Source of the DNA: Mucilaginibacter sp. SMC90
Lineage (GTDB): Bacteria; Bacteroidota; Bacteroidia; Sphingobacteriales; Sphingobacteriaceae
NCBI RefSeq assembly: GCF_022811725.1
Contig: NZ_CP094527.1
Coordinates: forward strand, 5,828,001 to 5,892,000
Length of the DNA: 64,000 bases
Reading direction: 5' to 3'
Below, piece after piece: positions 8,863-17,642 of the stretch (position 1 is the first letter of the stretch; every line of letters starts with the position of its first letter). Below the pieces are notes generated by a model that was given only the letters and a program-made list of their open reading frames with translations, was not told the DNA's origin and ran no database searches. The translations under genes were made by a program, and so were the position numbers.

Positions 8863-10242
8863 TTATTCTGTGGTATCGTCAATAGCATAAGTTATTGCCT
8901 GTTCTAAGATATTTATAGCTTCATCAAGTTCTTCAATTGAACTGATCAGCGGCGGATAAAGGCATATCACATTACCATCAGATACTTTCAGGCTCAGGCC
9001 AAGCTCAAGACATTTGTAAAGTATTTTATCTGCCGATCGGGTATCCTTCTCTTTAGTTTTTCTGTCCTTTACCAGCTCCACACCCCACAAAAGCCCTTTG
9101 CCACGCACGTCACCAATAATACTGATACGCTGTTTCAAATCCAGCAAGCGTTTTTCCATAAATCCGGCTGCCTTAGCTACATGACCCAACGTATTATTGG
9201 CCTCCATATAATCTATTGCGGCCAGTGCTGCAGCAGAACCTAACGGGCTTTTTTCATGCGTAAAATGACCAAGTGATACCTGCGCGGCCACATTCAGTTC
9301 ATCTTTACAAACTATGGCTGCCATGGGCATTATGCCGCCCCCCAAACCTTTACCCAATACCAGTATATCTGGAACAATGCCATAATGCTGGTAAGCAAAC
9401 ATTTCGCCTGTACGGCCCATACCTATGGGTATTTCATCAAACACCAGCAGTACACCGTGCTTGTTGCATATCTCTCTTACCCTTTGCCAGTAAGCTTTAG
9501 ACGGGACATGAACAGTTGTGCTGCGAATAGTTTCTGCAACCAGTATGCCTACATCACCTTCCTTTTCAATTACATATTCAAGGTAATCTGCATAAGCCAT
9601 ATCTCCGCCATTTTCATCGTCGGGTTTAAACCACATTCCCCTGTACGTATCTATCGGTGGTATATGAATACTACCGGCCATTAACGGACCAAGACCTTGC
9701 TGAAAAACGTATTCGCCACCAAGAGAAATGCTATCCATAGAAGCTCCATGAAAAGAATCATACATGGCCACGGTTTTAAACTTTCCGGTATAAATGCGGG
9801 CCAGCTTCAGGGCCATAGCTATTGCTGAAGTACCTCCAGGGGCAAACAACACGCGCGACAGCGCATGGTTTGTTAAGGCTGAAAGGCGTTGAGCAAGCGT
9901 TATGGCCGGGATATTGGTATACCGCCGCGGCGAAAAAGCAAGTTTATCCAGTTGTTCTTTAACCCGTGCAATGATAAACTCATTATGATAACCAAGCTGG
10001 TGCACGTTATTACCGTGAAAATCGATGTACGATTTTCCCGACAGGCTATGAATCCTTATCCCGTCTGCTGAGTCAAGTACATCCAGGCAGGGCGTAGAAA
10101 GGGCCTGGTGCAGAAAATGATCTGCATCAGCTTTCAACGCTGCCTGGGTAGACAGATCACTATGCTGTTGATTCCATTTTTGGCGGTTTTCACTTAAATT
10201 TAAATCGCCCTCCGTATGCAAATAGCCTTCTCGGTTTGTCAT
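8863..10242 (-). CDS. Class-III PLP enzyme, probable (R)-1-hydroxy-2-aminoethylphosphonate ammonia-lyase
   Basis: Fold-type I PLP enzyme of 459 residues. 'VFDEIPIGMGRTGEMFA' supplies the pyridine-nitrogen aspartate (D269) and 'LVLGKGLGGGIMPMAAIV' the Schiff-base lysine (K298), both typical of class-III aminotransferases. The N-terminus 'EGDLNLSENRQKW' followed by 'STPCLDVL' and 'DFHGNNVHQLGY' is, to my recollection, characteristic of the PbfA group. PbfA removes ammonia from hydroxy-aminoethylphosphonate to give phosphonoacetaldehyde, the substrate of a phosphonatase. The convergent PhnX-like gene fits that reading. An ordinary omega-aminotransferase is the alternative. It starts 17 nt after a small reading frame on the same strand. 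Confidence 0.8.
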   Translation of the reverse strand: MTNREGYLHTEGDLNLSENRQKWNQQHSDLSTQAALKADADHFLHQALSTPCLDVLDSADGIRIHSLSGKSYIDFHGNNVHQLGYHNEFIIARVKEQLDKLAFSPRRYTNIPAITLAQRLSALTNHALSRVLFAPGGTSAIAMALKLARIYTGKFKTVAMYDSFHGASMDSISLGGEYVFQQGLGPLMAGSIHIPPIDTYRGMWFKPDDENGGDMAYADYLEYVIEKEGDVGILVAETIRSTTVHVPSKAYWQRVREICNKHGVLLVFDEIPIGMGRTGEMFAYQHYGIVPDILVLGKGLGGGIMPMAAIVCKDELNVAAQVSLGHFTHEKSPLGSAAALAAIDYMEANNTLGHVAKAAGFMEKRLLDLKQRISIIGDVRGKGLLWGVELVKDRKTKEKDTRSADKILYKCLELGLSLKVSDGNVICLYPPLISSIEELDEAINILEQAITYAIDDTTE

Positions 10243-10259
10243 AAGTTAAAATCTATTTA

Positions 10260-10520
10260 TTAAACTATATTGATTTGTCGGCGGGGATCTAAACTTAAAC
10301 CACGAAGGTTTAATATATATTGGGAGCCCCTTATACCCGACCAATTTTTAATCCTTAGTCCGGCAACACTACCTTGCCGGATATTCTCAACTCCGCTTCT
10401 GCTGCCTGATACAACACTGTCTACAAACACCTTGTGCCGGATATTCACATTAATAGCTACCCCATAGGCAGCAAGAAAAAGAAATATAGTTTTCCAAATG
10501 CATTTTGGCAATAACTTCAT
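10260..10520 (-). pseudogene. Small ORF resembling a SusC plug fragment
   Basis: An 86-codon frame with a hydrophobic N-terminus ('IWKTIFLFLAAYGVAI') followed by 'GSVAGLRIKNWSGIRGSQYI' and 'LNLRGLSLDPRRQINIV', then a stop. The second half looks like the TonB-receptor plug pattern (G-x-V-A-G-x-x-I ... S-G ... x-I-R-G). The stop comes exactly where the VDG motif would follow. It is therefore probably the broken start of a receptor gene rather than a working protein, though a short secreted protein is possible. It runs into the PLP-enzyme gene with only 17 nt between. Confidence 0.4.
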
Positions 10521-11099
10521 ATTTATAGTTTCAACGTTTTATAACCAGATCTGTCTTTTCATGAATATGATTTGTACACCGTTAACTCTATGATAGCGAC
10601 GAGTTCTTCCCGATCCACTAAAAAGTTAAGCAATACTAAACAATGTTTATTGATATAACAGACTAAATAAATTACCGAATTGTGAAGACCAAGTCCGTTT
10701 TGCAGCAATTGTTAAGTAATATTAAACTTTTTCTGAAATAACGCTCGCAACCATGCTAAACAATCCAATATAAAACACCTAAAAATGAACTGATTATAAA
10801 TCATAAAAAACAGCGCTATTGTTAAGCAAAAAAAACTTGCTGTTAGCAGATTAGGAATTACCGGGATAAGGGGGATAATGATGATATCTTTTGAACGGTG
10901 CACTATTCAAAAAGCAACTAATAGTGCCTTTCCACTACACAAGATGACTTGCCATGCACTAAATATTTACTAAGTTTTAAAAACTTATAGAAAAACAAAG
11001 GCCTTTTGTGGTATAAAGGCCTTAAAAAAAATTCACGAAAGACGAAAAGATGAGAAAATGAAATGCTGCAGCAGCGGTCACTGCCGACAGATATTCCAA
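10521..11099. other. Intergenic region, AT-rich, no supported gene
   Basis: About 580 nt upstream of the small ORF/PLP enzyme and downstream of the phosphodiesterase gene. Apart from the hairpin at 10998-11023, nothing here has convincing coding character. A 63-codon minus-strand frame (10712-10903) has no recognisable motif or plausible composition. Promoters for the leftward genes should lie in its left part. Confidence 0.6.
10998..11023 (-). terminator. Intrinsic terminator of the phosphodiesterase gene
   Basis: A perfect 9-bp stem (AAGGCCTTT / AAAGGCCTT) with an 8-nt loop, followed on the minus strand by a T-rich tract (TTGTTTTTC), about 75 nt after the stop of the leftward gene. Confidence 0.75.
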
Positions 11100-12407
11100 T
11101 TATTTTAACAATCCCTCTGGTATTTTCCCATCTACTTTTGGAAACGAAATCCCAAGAAGTTTCACCATAATTGGTGTCATATCGCGCAGGTCCATTTCTT
11201 CTACTACAGCGCCTTTACGAATGCCCGGGCCATGGACAATCAAACCGGTACGGATATTTTTTGTATCGGGGAAATGTCCGTGAGTACCTCCCTTTCCCGG
11301 CTTTACAGCATTGCCGGTGCTGGCCGCGCTGAATGCGGCATCATATTCGCCAGTTAGTGCAAAAGCAACGTTGGGGTTATAGCCGCCTTTATCCAACTGT
11401 TTCCTGCTGATGATGCGATAATATTGCTTCACGCTATCAGGCTGGGCTTCCAATAATGCTTTCACTTTATCGGCTGTAGCTTTATCAGCCGGGTTTTTCA
11501 AATACAAATAAGCAGACCCACCAACTGCATTAAACTGCGCTTTCCAATCTCCTGCTCCCAAATCATTGATTAAACCGGCTTCTTTTAGCCATACATTGGG
11601 CGAAATGGTTTTCTTAACATCATAAAACCCGTGGTCGCCGCCAATTAGTAATACTGTGTTTTCCCATATACCTGCTGCCTTCAGCGCATCTACTATAATA
11701 CCAACAGCGCTGTCTGCATCGGCCACAGCTTCCTGTACACGTGCTCCTGAACGCCCAACGGCATGTTCTGCCCCATCCACAGAGAATACATGAATGGTCA
11801 TTAGCCCTGGCTTGCTTTTCTTTATTATGTATGCCGCAATCTTAGCTATGTTTTGATTTTTTCCGGCATCTATTTTGTCAATACCGCCAAACACTTCTTT
11901 TTTTACCTCGGCATAAAAACCCTTTGGCAAAGAATATTGCTCGCGAACCCCATCACCCAGGCCGCCTATGTCCGGGATGTTATAATCTACAGGAGCATTG
12001 GCAGATACAGGCCAGTAAAGCGAAGCAACGGTCATACCTTTTTCTTTGGCAGCTTTCCATATAGTAGGTACATGAATGGAGCTATCCTGCCAGTAAGGCT
12101 GTTGCGGTGCTCCATCGGGGGTAAATATATTGTTATAAAATATGCCGTGCTTTGCAGGCTGCACACCCGTAACTATTGTGGTGTGTGAGGGATAGGTCAT
12201 GGATGGAAACACACTGTTTACTCCTTTGGCATAAGCCCCATCCTGCATTAATGCATGCAGATTTGGCGTTTGCCATCCGCTGTCAAGATAAAAATCGGGG
12301 CGAAATCCGTCAATGGTTACAAATATCACGTGTTTGGCGGTTTGAGCCATAAGCTGCCCTGCAGTTATAAACAAGGCAAGTACCACAATTGAGAGTTTCT
12401 TTTGCAT
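11100..12407 (-). CDS. Secreted nucleotide pyrophosphatase/phosphodiesterase (NPP, alkaline-phosphatase superfamily)
   Basis: Periplasmic two-metal phosphodiesterase, 435 residues, with a Sec signal peptide ending near 'LMAQTAK'. 'VIFVTIDGFRPDFY' provides the first metal aspartate (D33). 'FPSMTYPSHTTIVTG' carries the nucleophilic threonine T71 of the NPP family. Later metal ligands are seen in 'IHVFSVDGAEHAVG', 'LIGGDHGF' and 'KGGTHGHFPD'. Such enzymes split nucleotide pyrophosphates or phosphodiesters to feed phosphate and nucleoside uptake. The gene is monocistronic and sits between other phosphoester enzymes. Exact substrate cannot be read; related proteins are sometimes annotated as alkaline phosphatase family. 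Confidence 0.92.
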   Translation of the reverse strand: MQKKLSIVVLALFITAGQLMAQTAKHVIFVTIDGFRPDFYLDSGWQTPNLHALMQDGAYAKGVNSVFPSMTYPSHTTIVTGVQPAKHGIFYNNIFTPDGAPQQPYWQDSSIHVPTIWKAAKEKGMTVASLYWPVSANAPVDYNIPDIGGLGDGVREQYSLPKGFYAEVKKEVFGGIDKIDAGKNQNIAKIAAYIIKKSKPGLMTIHVFSVDGAEHAVGRSGARVQEAVADADSAVGIIVDALKAAGIWENTVLLIGGDHGFYDVKKTISPNVWLKEAGLINDLGAGDWKAQFNAVGGSAYLYLKNPADKATADKVKALLEAQPDSVKQYYRIISRKQLDKGGYNPNVAFALTGEYDAAFSAASTGNAVKPGKGGTHGHFPDTKNIRTGLIVHGPGIRKGAVVEEMDLRDMTPIMVKLLGISFPKVDGKIPEGLLK

Positions 12408-12682
12408 AATATACTATCCGATTTCAGGAAGCTTTAAGGTAGATCGGTAAACCGTATTAAAGAGCGGGGCAAAGTTGCCGGTAATTTTGTTAAGTTTTTG
12501 TGATATTATGATTAAGGTAATTTGCTATGGCAGCATGCGAAGCCATTTTACAGGCTGTTATAGCTAAAAAAGCGTTTACATCATAAATTTTACAATGGAT
12601 CAGTACGGGTCTTACAGCATAAGCGATTTGTTTTATCAGCCACATAACTTAATATTGCACTGTGTTGTAGTATATTATTCAG

Positions 12683-13067
12683 ATGAACAAAAAAGCCGTA
12701 CATATAGTTGTTTTTAGCATAGGTTTGCTCATGCTACTGGTGCGGCCCTATCTGGTTTATCAACTTACGGGCCGCCCCGGAACTGATAAAAACTCAGTTA
12801 AATCGGTATTGTTGCTGCGATTGATCAAAAAGAAAGAAGAACATTATGATTGGAATGAGACAACCGGATTAGAGGCAAGTGCTAAAAGATACTCCCTCCG
12901 GTTTATACCAAAACCTTCTCTTTCTTTTCAATTCCGAAACTTATTTACCCTTTTACGATCTGCAACAATGGCACTTGTTGCCGCTACTTTGGCGATATCT
13001 TTTACCCATCCTGACAATCGGCGGCTTAGTTTCTTATCTTGTTTTCGTATTTGAAGCATATCTCTGA
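12683..13067 (+). pseudogene. Small membrane protein gene, apparently frameshifted
   Basis: A frame starting at an ATG (12683) encodes a hydrophobic N-terminus ('VVFSIGLLMLLVRPYLVYQL'), a basic KKKEEHYDWNET stretch and then loses membrane-protein character. A second frame (codons from about 12873) continues with 'QWHLLPLLWRYLLPILTIGG' and 'LVSYLVFVFEAYL', a good second membrane span. The best reading is one two-span protein of about 125 residues broken by a frame change near 12870-12900. Each half could instead be a chance frame. No family is recognised. It lies about 95 nt upstream of the deacetylase operon on the same strand. Confidence 0.4.
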
Positions 13068-13162
13068 TTTTCATCTGCGTTGTACGGGTTTCTTAACCTG
13101 GCGCTATTTTTTAACCATTATTACGTATCAGTTCACATTAAGCTTTTTAATGTCCCAACTAT

Positions 13163-13960
13163 ATGAAAATACTTTTCTTAATTCTATTATTGATTAGCGG
13201 GCTATCTGGCATGGCTCAAAATCAAATCAAGTGGCCGGAGAATAAAAAGTCGACCATTGTACTGACTTATGATGATGCTTTGCCCTCACAACTGAAGGTG
13301 GCTGTTCCGGATTTGCAAAGGGCAAAATTAACCGCTACCTTTTTTCTGACCAGTGATATCGACAGCAACTCTATCGCCTCTTGGCGTATGTTGAGCAAAA
13401 AAGGCTTTGAACTGGGCAATCACACTGTTTTTCACCCCTGTGCCGGCACGGATGATAACCCGGTTCCCTCCGATCATTACACAGCTTACCAGATCATCAG
13501 GGAAATTGAGGTAATGGACAGGTTTTTGTACGCCGTTGACGGTAAAACAAAACGAACGTTTGCCTACCCTTGTGCCGAAACAATTGTTGGAGGCAAAGAT
13601 TACGTGGATTCACTCAGAAAATATACACTGGTTAAGTACGCAAGGGCCGGAGGAGATTCAACCGCCTTTATCACTGATTTCAGTCATTTGGATCCATTCC
13701 GCGTACCTTCATACGGGCTGGAAGGCGGTGAAACCGGCGCGCAACTCATTGCGTTTGTTAAAAAGGTTCAGCAAAGCGGCGGGCTGGGCATTATTATGAT
13801 CCATGGTGTAGGGGGCGATTATATTACTATATCGGCCGAAGCTCAACGGCAGCTTATCGGGTACCTGCAAACGCAGCGCAATGAAATATGGATCCCTACA
13901 TTTCAACAAGCTATGGACTATGTAAACAAACAAATTCCGTTAAAGGCTCAAAAACAATAA
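13163..13960 (+). CDS. Secreted polysaccharide deacetylase (NodB-type, CE4)
   Basis: 265-residue exported enzyme with a signal peptide ('LFLILLLISGLSGMAQ'). The NodB fold begins with 'STIVLTYDDALPSQL', where D37/D38 provide the catalytic base and metal ligand. The metal histidines follow in 'ELGNHTVFHPC' (H87, H91). Later 'TFAYPCAE' and 'GLGIIMIHGVGG' match motifs 3 and 5. It would remove acetyl groups from glycans such as peptidoglycan, chitin-like polymers or xylan. The gene is first of three plus-strand genes (22-nt gap to the next), an unusual partner set for a deacetylase. Confidence 0.9.
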   Translation: MKILFLILLLISGLSGMAQNQIKWPENKKSTIVLTYDDALPSQLKVAVPDLQRAKLTATFFLTSDIDSNSIASWRMLSKKGFELGNHTVFHPCAGTDDNPVPSDHYTAYQIIREIEVMDRFLYAVDGKTKRTFAYPCAETIVGGKDYVDSLRKYTLVKYARAGGDSTAFITDFSHLDPFRVPSYGLEGGETGAQLIAFVKKVQQSGGLGIIMIHGVGGDYITISAEAQRQLIGYLQTQRNEIWIPTFQQAMDYVNKQIPLKAQKQ

Positions 13961-13982
13961 TTTCACAGCATCAATAAAAACC

Positions 13983-15329
13983 ATGAAAAATCTATTCTCG
14001 AATAAAAAACAAATCTTTGCTGCCTCAGCTTTGGCTATAGCAACCTGCTTTGCTATTTCGGCGTTTCATTACCCGGAAGCACCGGCCATTGATAAGGTAC
14101 AGCACGTTGTGGTTATCTACATGGAAAACCATAGCTTCGATAATCTTTGGGGCCAATTTAAAGGTGCAGATGGTATTACCGAGGCTCAAAAAGAAAACAT
14201 CATCCAACTGGACGCAGAAGGGAAACCATACAACACGCTTCCGCCAGTTCCACGAAGCAGCGCGTTTCCTACCAACCTGCCAAATAATTACTTTAATATA
14301 GACCAGTACGTGGCACCCGACCAGGTAACCCCCGATGTAACCCACGCCTTTTACCAGGAACAAATGCAGATAAACGGCGGGAAAATGAACAAGTTTGCAT
14401 TGTATAATTACACCAAGGGGCTTACTATGGGTTATTATAAAACAACCGATCTGCCTTTGTATGAACTTGCCAAAAAGTACACTTTATGTGATCATTTTTT
14501 TCACAGCGCTTTTGGAGGATCATTTCTTAACCATCAATGGCTAATCGCAGCGGCTTCACCAACATTCCCTAACGCTCCTGAAAATATCAAAGCACAGCTT
14601 GATGCCTCCGGAAAATTAATTAAAGATGGATCTGTTACGCCCGATGGCTATGCGGTTAACACTTCCAATTCGGTAAATCTTCACCCTAAAGGAGCTAATC
14701 CTGCAAACCTGATACCAAACCAGGACGGCCCTACTATCGGCGACAGACTTTCAGACAAAGGAATTACCTGGGCCTGGTATTCTGGCGGATGGAATGATGC
14801 AGTAGCAGGCAAAGCAGATCCGACATTTGCCTATCATCACCAGCCATTTGCTTATTTTAAACGGTACGCAGAAGGCACAGAAGAAAGGAAAAAACACCTC
14901 AGAGATGAAACAGAATTTCTTGCAGCAGCAAAAAACGGAACATTACCTTCTGTATCTTTCGTAAAGCCTATTGGGTTAGAGAACGAGCATCCTGGCGCAT
15001 CAACTGTTAAAGGCGGTGAAAGCCACGCGGTAGAATTGATAAACGCCGTACTTAACGGCCCTAACAGTAAGAACACTGTAATAATTCTTACTTATGACGA
15101 AAATGGTGGTTTCTGGGATCACATTGCCCCGCCTATAATTGATAAATGGGGCCCCGGAACACGTATTCCGGCCCTGATCATTTCACCTTTCGCTAAAAAA
15201 GGCTATGTAGACCACACCAACTACGAAACTGTGAGTATCCTTGCATTTATTGAAAAAAGGTGGGGCCTGAAGCCGTTAAACAGCCGCGATCAGCATGCCG
15301 ATCCGTTAAGCCATGCGTTCAATTTTTAA
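13983..15329 (+). CDS. Secreted phosphoesterase (AcpA/phospholipase C family)
   Basis: 448 residues with an N-terminal signal or anchor segment ('IFAASALAIATCFAISAF'). The catalytic start is 'VQHVVVIYMENHSFDNLWGQ' (residues 39-58). Further family motifs are 'FGGSFLNHQWLIAAASPTF', 'VILTYDENGGFWDHIAPP' and 'RIPALIISPFAKKGYVDH'. It is a compact single-domain relative of the phospholipase C at 5288-7774, lacking the C-terminal beta domains, and closer in size to acid phosphatases. Substrate may be phosphomonoesters or phospholipids. Its stop overlaps the start of the following cytochrome peroxidase gene by 17 nt, so the two are translationally linked. Confidence 0.92.
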   Translation: MKNLFSNKKQIFAASALAIATCFAISAFHYPEAPAIDKVQHVVVIYMENHSFDNLWGQFKGADGITEAQKENIIQLDAEGKPYNTLPPVPRSSAFPTNLPNNYFNIDQYVAPDQVTPDVTHAFYQEQMQINGGKMNKFALYNYTKGLTMGYYKTTDLPLYELAKKYTLCDHFFHSAFGGSFLNHQWLIAAASPTFPNAPENIKAQLDASGKLIKDGSVTPDGYAVNTSNSVNLHPKGANPANLIPNQDGPTIGDRLSDKGITWAWYSGGWNDAVAGKADPTFAYHHQPFAYFKRYAEGTEERKKHLRDETEFLAAAKNGTLPSVSFVKPIGLENEHPGASTVKGGESHAVELINAVLNGPNSKNTVIILTYDENGGFWDHIAPPIIDKWGPGTRIPALIISPFAKKGYVDHTNYETVSILAFIEKRWGLKPLNSRDQHADPLSHAFNF

Positions 15330-17100
15330 AATAATATCAGCAGGACTACTGGCTATCATCGGCTGTAGCCTGCTGTCTTTTCACAATCACCCCGCCCCCG
15401 TTTCAGAAAGTATACGGAAAACGCTGGTATTGCAGGCCGATAGCTTTTCAACGGCCGTGCAACAGCTGCAATCTGCATTACTCAATGCACATAATAAACA
15501 AACGCTGCAACGCAGGTTCAGAGAAACCCGCCTGGCATATAAGCGCATGGAATGGGCTACGGAATACTTTGATCCACTAACCTCACGATCTGTTAACGGG
15601 CCACCTGTGCCTGAAACAGAGCCGAGCGGACAGGTTATTTTACCGCAGGGCCTGCAGGTTATAGAGGAGTTGCTGTTTCCACGGGTTGCCCCATCATCAC
15701 AAAATGAACTCGCGGATTTGCTTAACAAACTTTTGGTTAACGCCAGGGAGTACCAAAGCTATTTTGAACGCGCAACTTTGCACGACTGGCAAATTATGGA
15801 TGCAACTAAACTGGAAATATTCAGGATAGAAGCACTGGGTTTAAACGATTTTGATGATCCCCTTAGCCAACGGTGTTTCGCTGAGTCGGCAGCAGCAATG
15901 GGGAGCGTATATGAAGCCACTATACGTTATAAACCAGATAACAAGTACTTATATGAGTTGTCGGCAAAAGCCATCAGCTACCTTAATCACCCGGTTGGCC
16001 CAGACCGTTTTGACCGGGCAAAATTCCTTACTGATTATTGCAACCCATTAACACGTGAGTTAACCCGATTGCAAAAGCAGCTAAACTTAGCCAATATCCG
16101 CTACAACCGTTTGTTGAACCAGGATGCAGCTACCTTGTTTGATAGTGATGCATTTAACCGCAATGCCTACACTGCCGCACCTGAAGATTCAGTTACTGCA
16201 GAGAAAATAACACTTGGCAAAAAGTTATTCTTTGATACCAGGCTCTCGGGTACCATGACCCGTAGTTGCGCTTCCTGCCATCAGCCGGCCAAGGCTTTTA
16301 CCGATGGATTGGTGAAGAACCTCGACATAACCGGTAAAAAAACTATTTTAAGAAATACACCAACATTAATTAATGCGGCCTTACAGCCGGCGCAATTTTA
16401 TGATCTCCGTGCCCCATCTCTGGAAGACCAGGTAAACAATGTAGTTAACAACCGCGACGAAATGCATGGGGATATGAAGATATCAACTAAAAAGTTTTGG
16501 CAGGATAAAGTTTACCAAAAACTATTTGCCGAAGCCTTCCCGTCAAAAAACAGGGTAAGTATAGATACCGCAGAAATCATGAATGCGCTTGCAAGTTATA
16601 TCCGAAGCCTCACTTTGCTTAATAGCAGGTTTGATATTTATATGCGTGGAGATCAAAGCGCACTTAATCAATCTGAAGTGAAAGGATTTAACCTGTTTAT
16701 GGGTAAAGCCCGCTGCTCAACTTGCCACTATCTTCCTTTATTTAACAGCACTATCCCTCCAAGGTATATGCAAATGGAAGCCGAGGTCATCGGCGTGCCA
16801 AAAACAGCGAAAAGTAAATACATTGATCCAGATCCCGGACTGTTTGCGATACAACCACAAAAATTTAATCGGCATGCATTTAAAGTAACCACAGTACGTA
16901 ATGCCGCCAAAACAGCTCCTTATATGCATAACGGCGTATATAATTCGCTGGATGAGGTCATGGACTTTTATAACAAAGGCGGCGGTGCTGGAATGGGATT
17001 AAAAGTTCCGAACCAAACCTTATCCCCTGCTCCGCTGAAGCTCACCGCCAAAGAAAAGCATGAACTAATAGATTTTATTAAATCATTAAACAGCCAATAG
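15313..17100 (+). CDS. Long di-haem cytochrome c peroxidase with N-terminal imelysin-like domain
   Basis: 595-residue periplasmic protein. The C-terminal half (about 290-595) is a CcpA/MauG-type di-haem peroxidase with two haem sites, 'RSCASCHQPAKAFTDG' (C319, C322, H323) and 'ARCSTCHYLPLF' (C468, C471, H472), plus 'GKKLFFDTRLS' and 'PYMHNGVYNSLDEVMDFY'. The N-terminal 270 residues are helical and include 'ETRLAYKRMEWATEYF' and 'VNGPPVPETE', which I read as an imelysin-like domain seen in long Bacteroidota peroxidases. A signal or anchor segment lies at residues 5-23. Role could be peroxide reduction or oxidative modification of a partner; co-transcription with phosphoesterase and deacetylase is unexplained. 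Confidence 0.9.
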   Translation: MRSIFKIISAGLLAIIGCSLLSFHNHPAPVSESIRKTLVLQADSFSTAVQQLQSALLNAHNKQTLQRRFRETRLAYKRMEWATEYFDPLTSRSVNGPPVPETEPSGQVILPQGLQVIEELLFPRVAPSSQNELADLLNKLLVNAREYQSYFERATLHDWQIMDATKLEIFRIEALGLNDFDDPLSQRCFAESAAAMGSVYEATIRYKPDNKYLYELSAKAISYLNHPVGPDRFDRAKFLTDYCNPLTRELTRLQKQLNLANIRYNRLLNQDAATLFDSDAFNRNAYTAAPEDSVTAEKITLGKKLFFDTRLSGTMTRSCASCHQPAKAFTDGLVKNLDITGKKTILRNTPTLINAALQPAQFYDLRAPSLEDQVNNVVNNRDEMHGDMKISTKKFWQDKVYQKLFAEAFPSKNRVSIDTAEIMNALASYIRSLTLLNSRFDIYMRGDQSALNQSEVKGFNLFMGKARCSTCHYLPLFNSTIPPRYMQMEAEVIGVPKTAKSKYIDPDPGLFAIQPQKFNRHAFKVTTVRNAAKTAPYMHNGVYNSLDEVMDFYNKGGGAGMGLKVPNQTLSPAPLKLTAKEKHELIDFIKSLNSQ

Positions 17101-17642
17101 TAATTTACAAGGAAAAACAATTGAAACCGGCTTACTTGCAGATGTTAGTAAAATATAATAAACAGAAATGATTGGTTGCTACTTTCTCCCACCAGCCCCA
17201 GAAACCGTGCAGACATTTAATATTTGATTTTAATGTTGCTTATGAAAGCGCTATAAAGGTGGATTAAATCTCCTATTACCCGTTAGTTGTAAACTGCATG
17301 CGCTGAAAAAGCAATTGAGGATGAACCTTAATTGTGGGGATGGATAATGGTGTTATCCGCATGCAGTTTATGGTGGCAGGATAAACTGCAAAGAGGCCCG
17401 CCGGCTATATTTTTTACTTACACCACATTTAACATGATTAAAGCGGGGATTTTGGCTTATAAATGCAATTTTTAGCTATTTTTAAATTACAATGAATTTT
17501 TTATGTTTGTATAGCCTTTTACTAACCATACAAATCACTTGTTAATTTTTTATAGCTTCATTAAAACATTTGTTTTATTGTGGCTATTACGCAATCGATT
17601 GCATAGTTGTTAAGCAAAGGATTAATTTCTTGTTTTAGTTTG
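17101..17642. other. Intergenic region upstream of regulatory set B
   Basis: About 540 nt with no credible gene. The left half contains the structured inverted-repeat element at 17290-17390. The right half is AT-rich and should contain the promoter for the sigma/FecR/SusCD/GH3 genes; I cannot pin down a single promoter from sequence. Confidence 0.6.
17290..17390 (+). promoter_or_regulatory. Multi-stem structured element with alternative pairing
   Basis: An outer perfect 13-nt inverted repeat (TAAACTGCATGCG at 17290-17302 with CGCATGCAGTTTA at 17358-17370) encloses two inner hairpins. One has arms CAATTGAGG / CCTTAATTG (17312-17334, one G-T pair); the other has arms GGATAA / TTATCC (17342-17358, sharing one base with the outer stem). 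A third copy of TAAACTGCA at 17382-17390 can pair with 17362-17370 instead, excluding the outer stem. The layout resembles a switchable RNA leader or a mobile palindromic element. It lies about 250 nt upstream of the sigma gene; no T-run follows immediately. Confidence 0.5.

Noticed and set aside
10712..10903. 63-codon minus-strand hydrophobic frame
   Set aside because: AT-rich intergenic DNA gives chance hydrophobic frames; no motif, no context.
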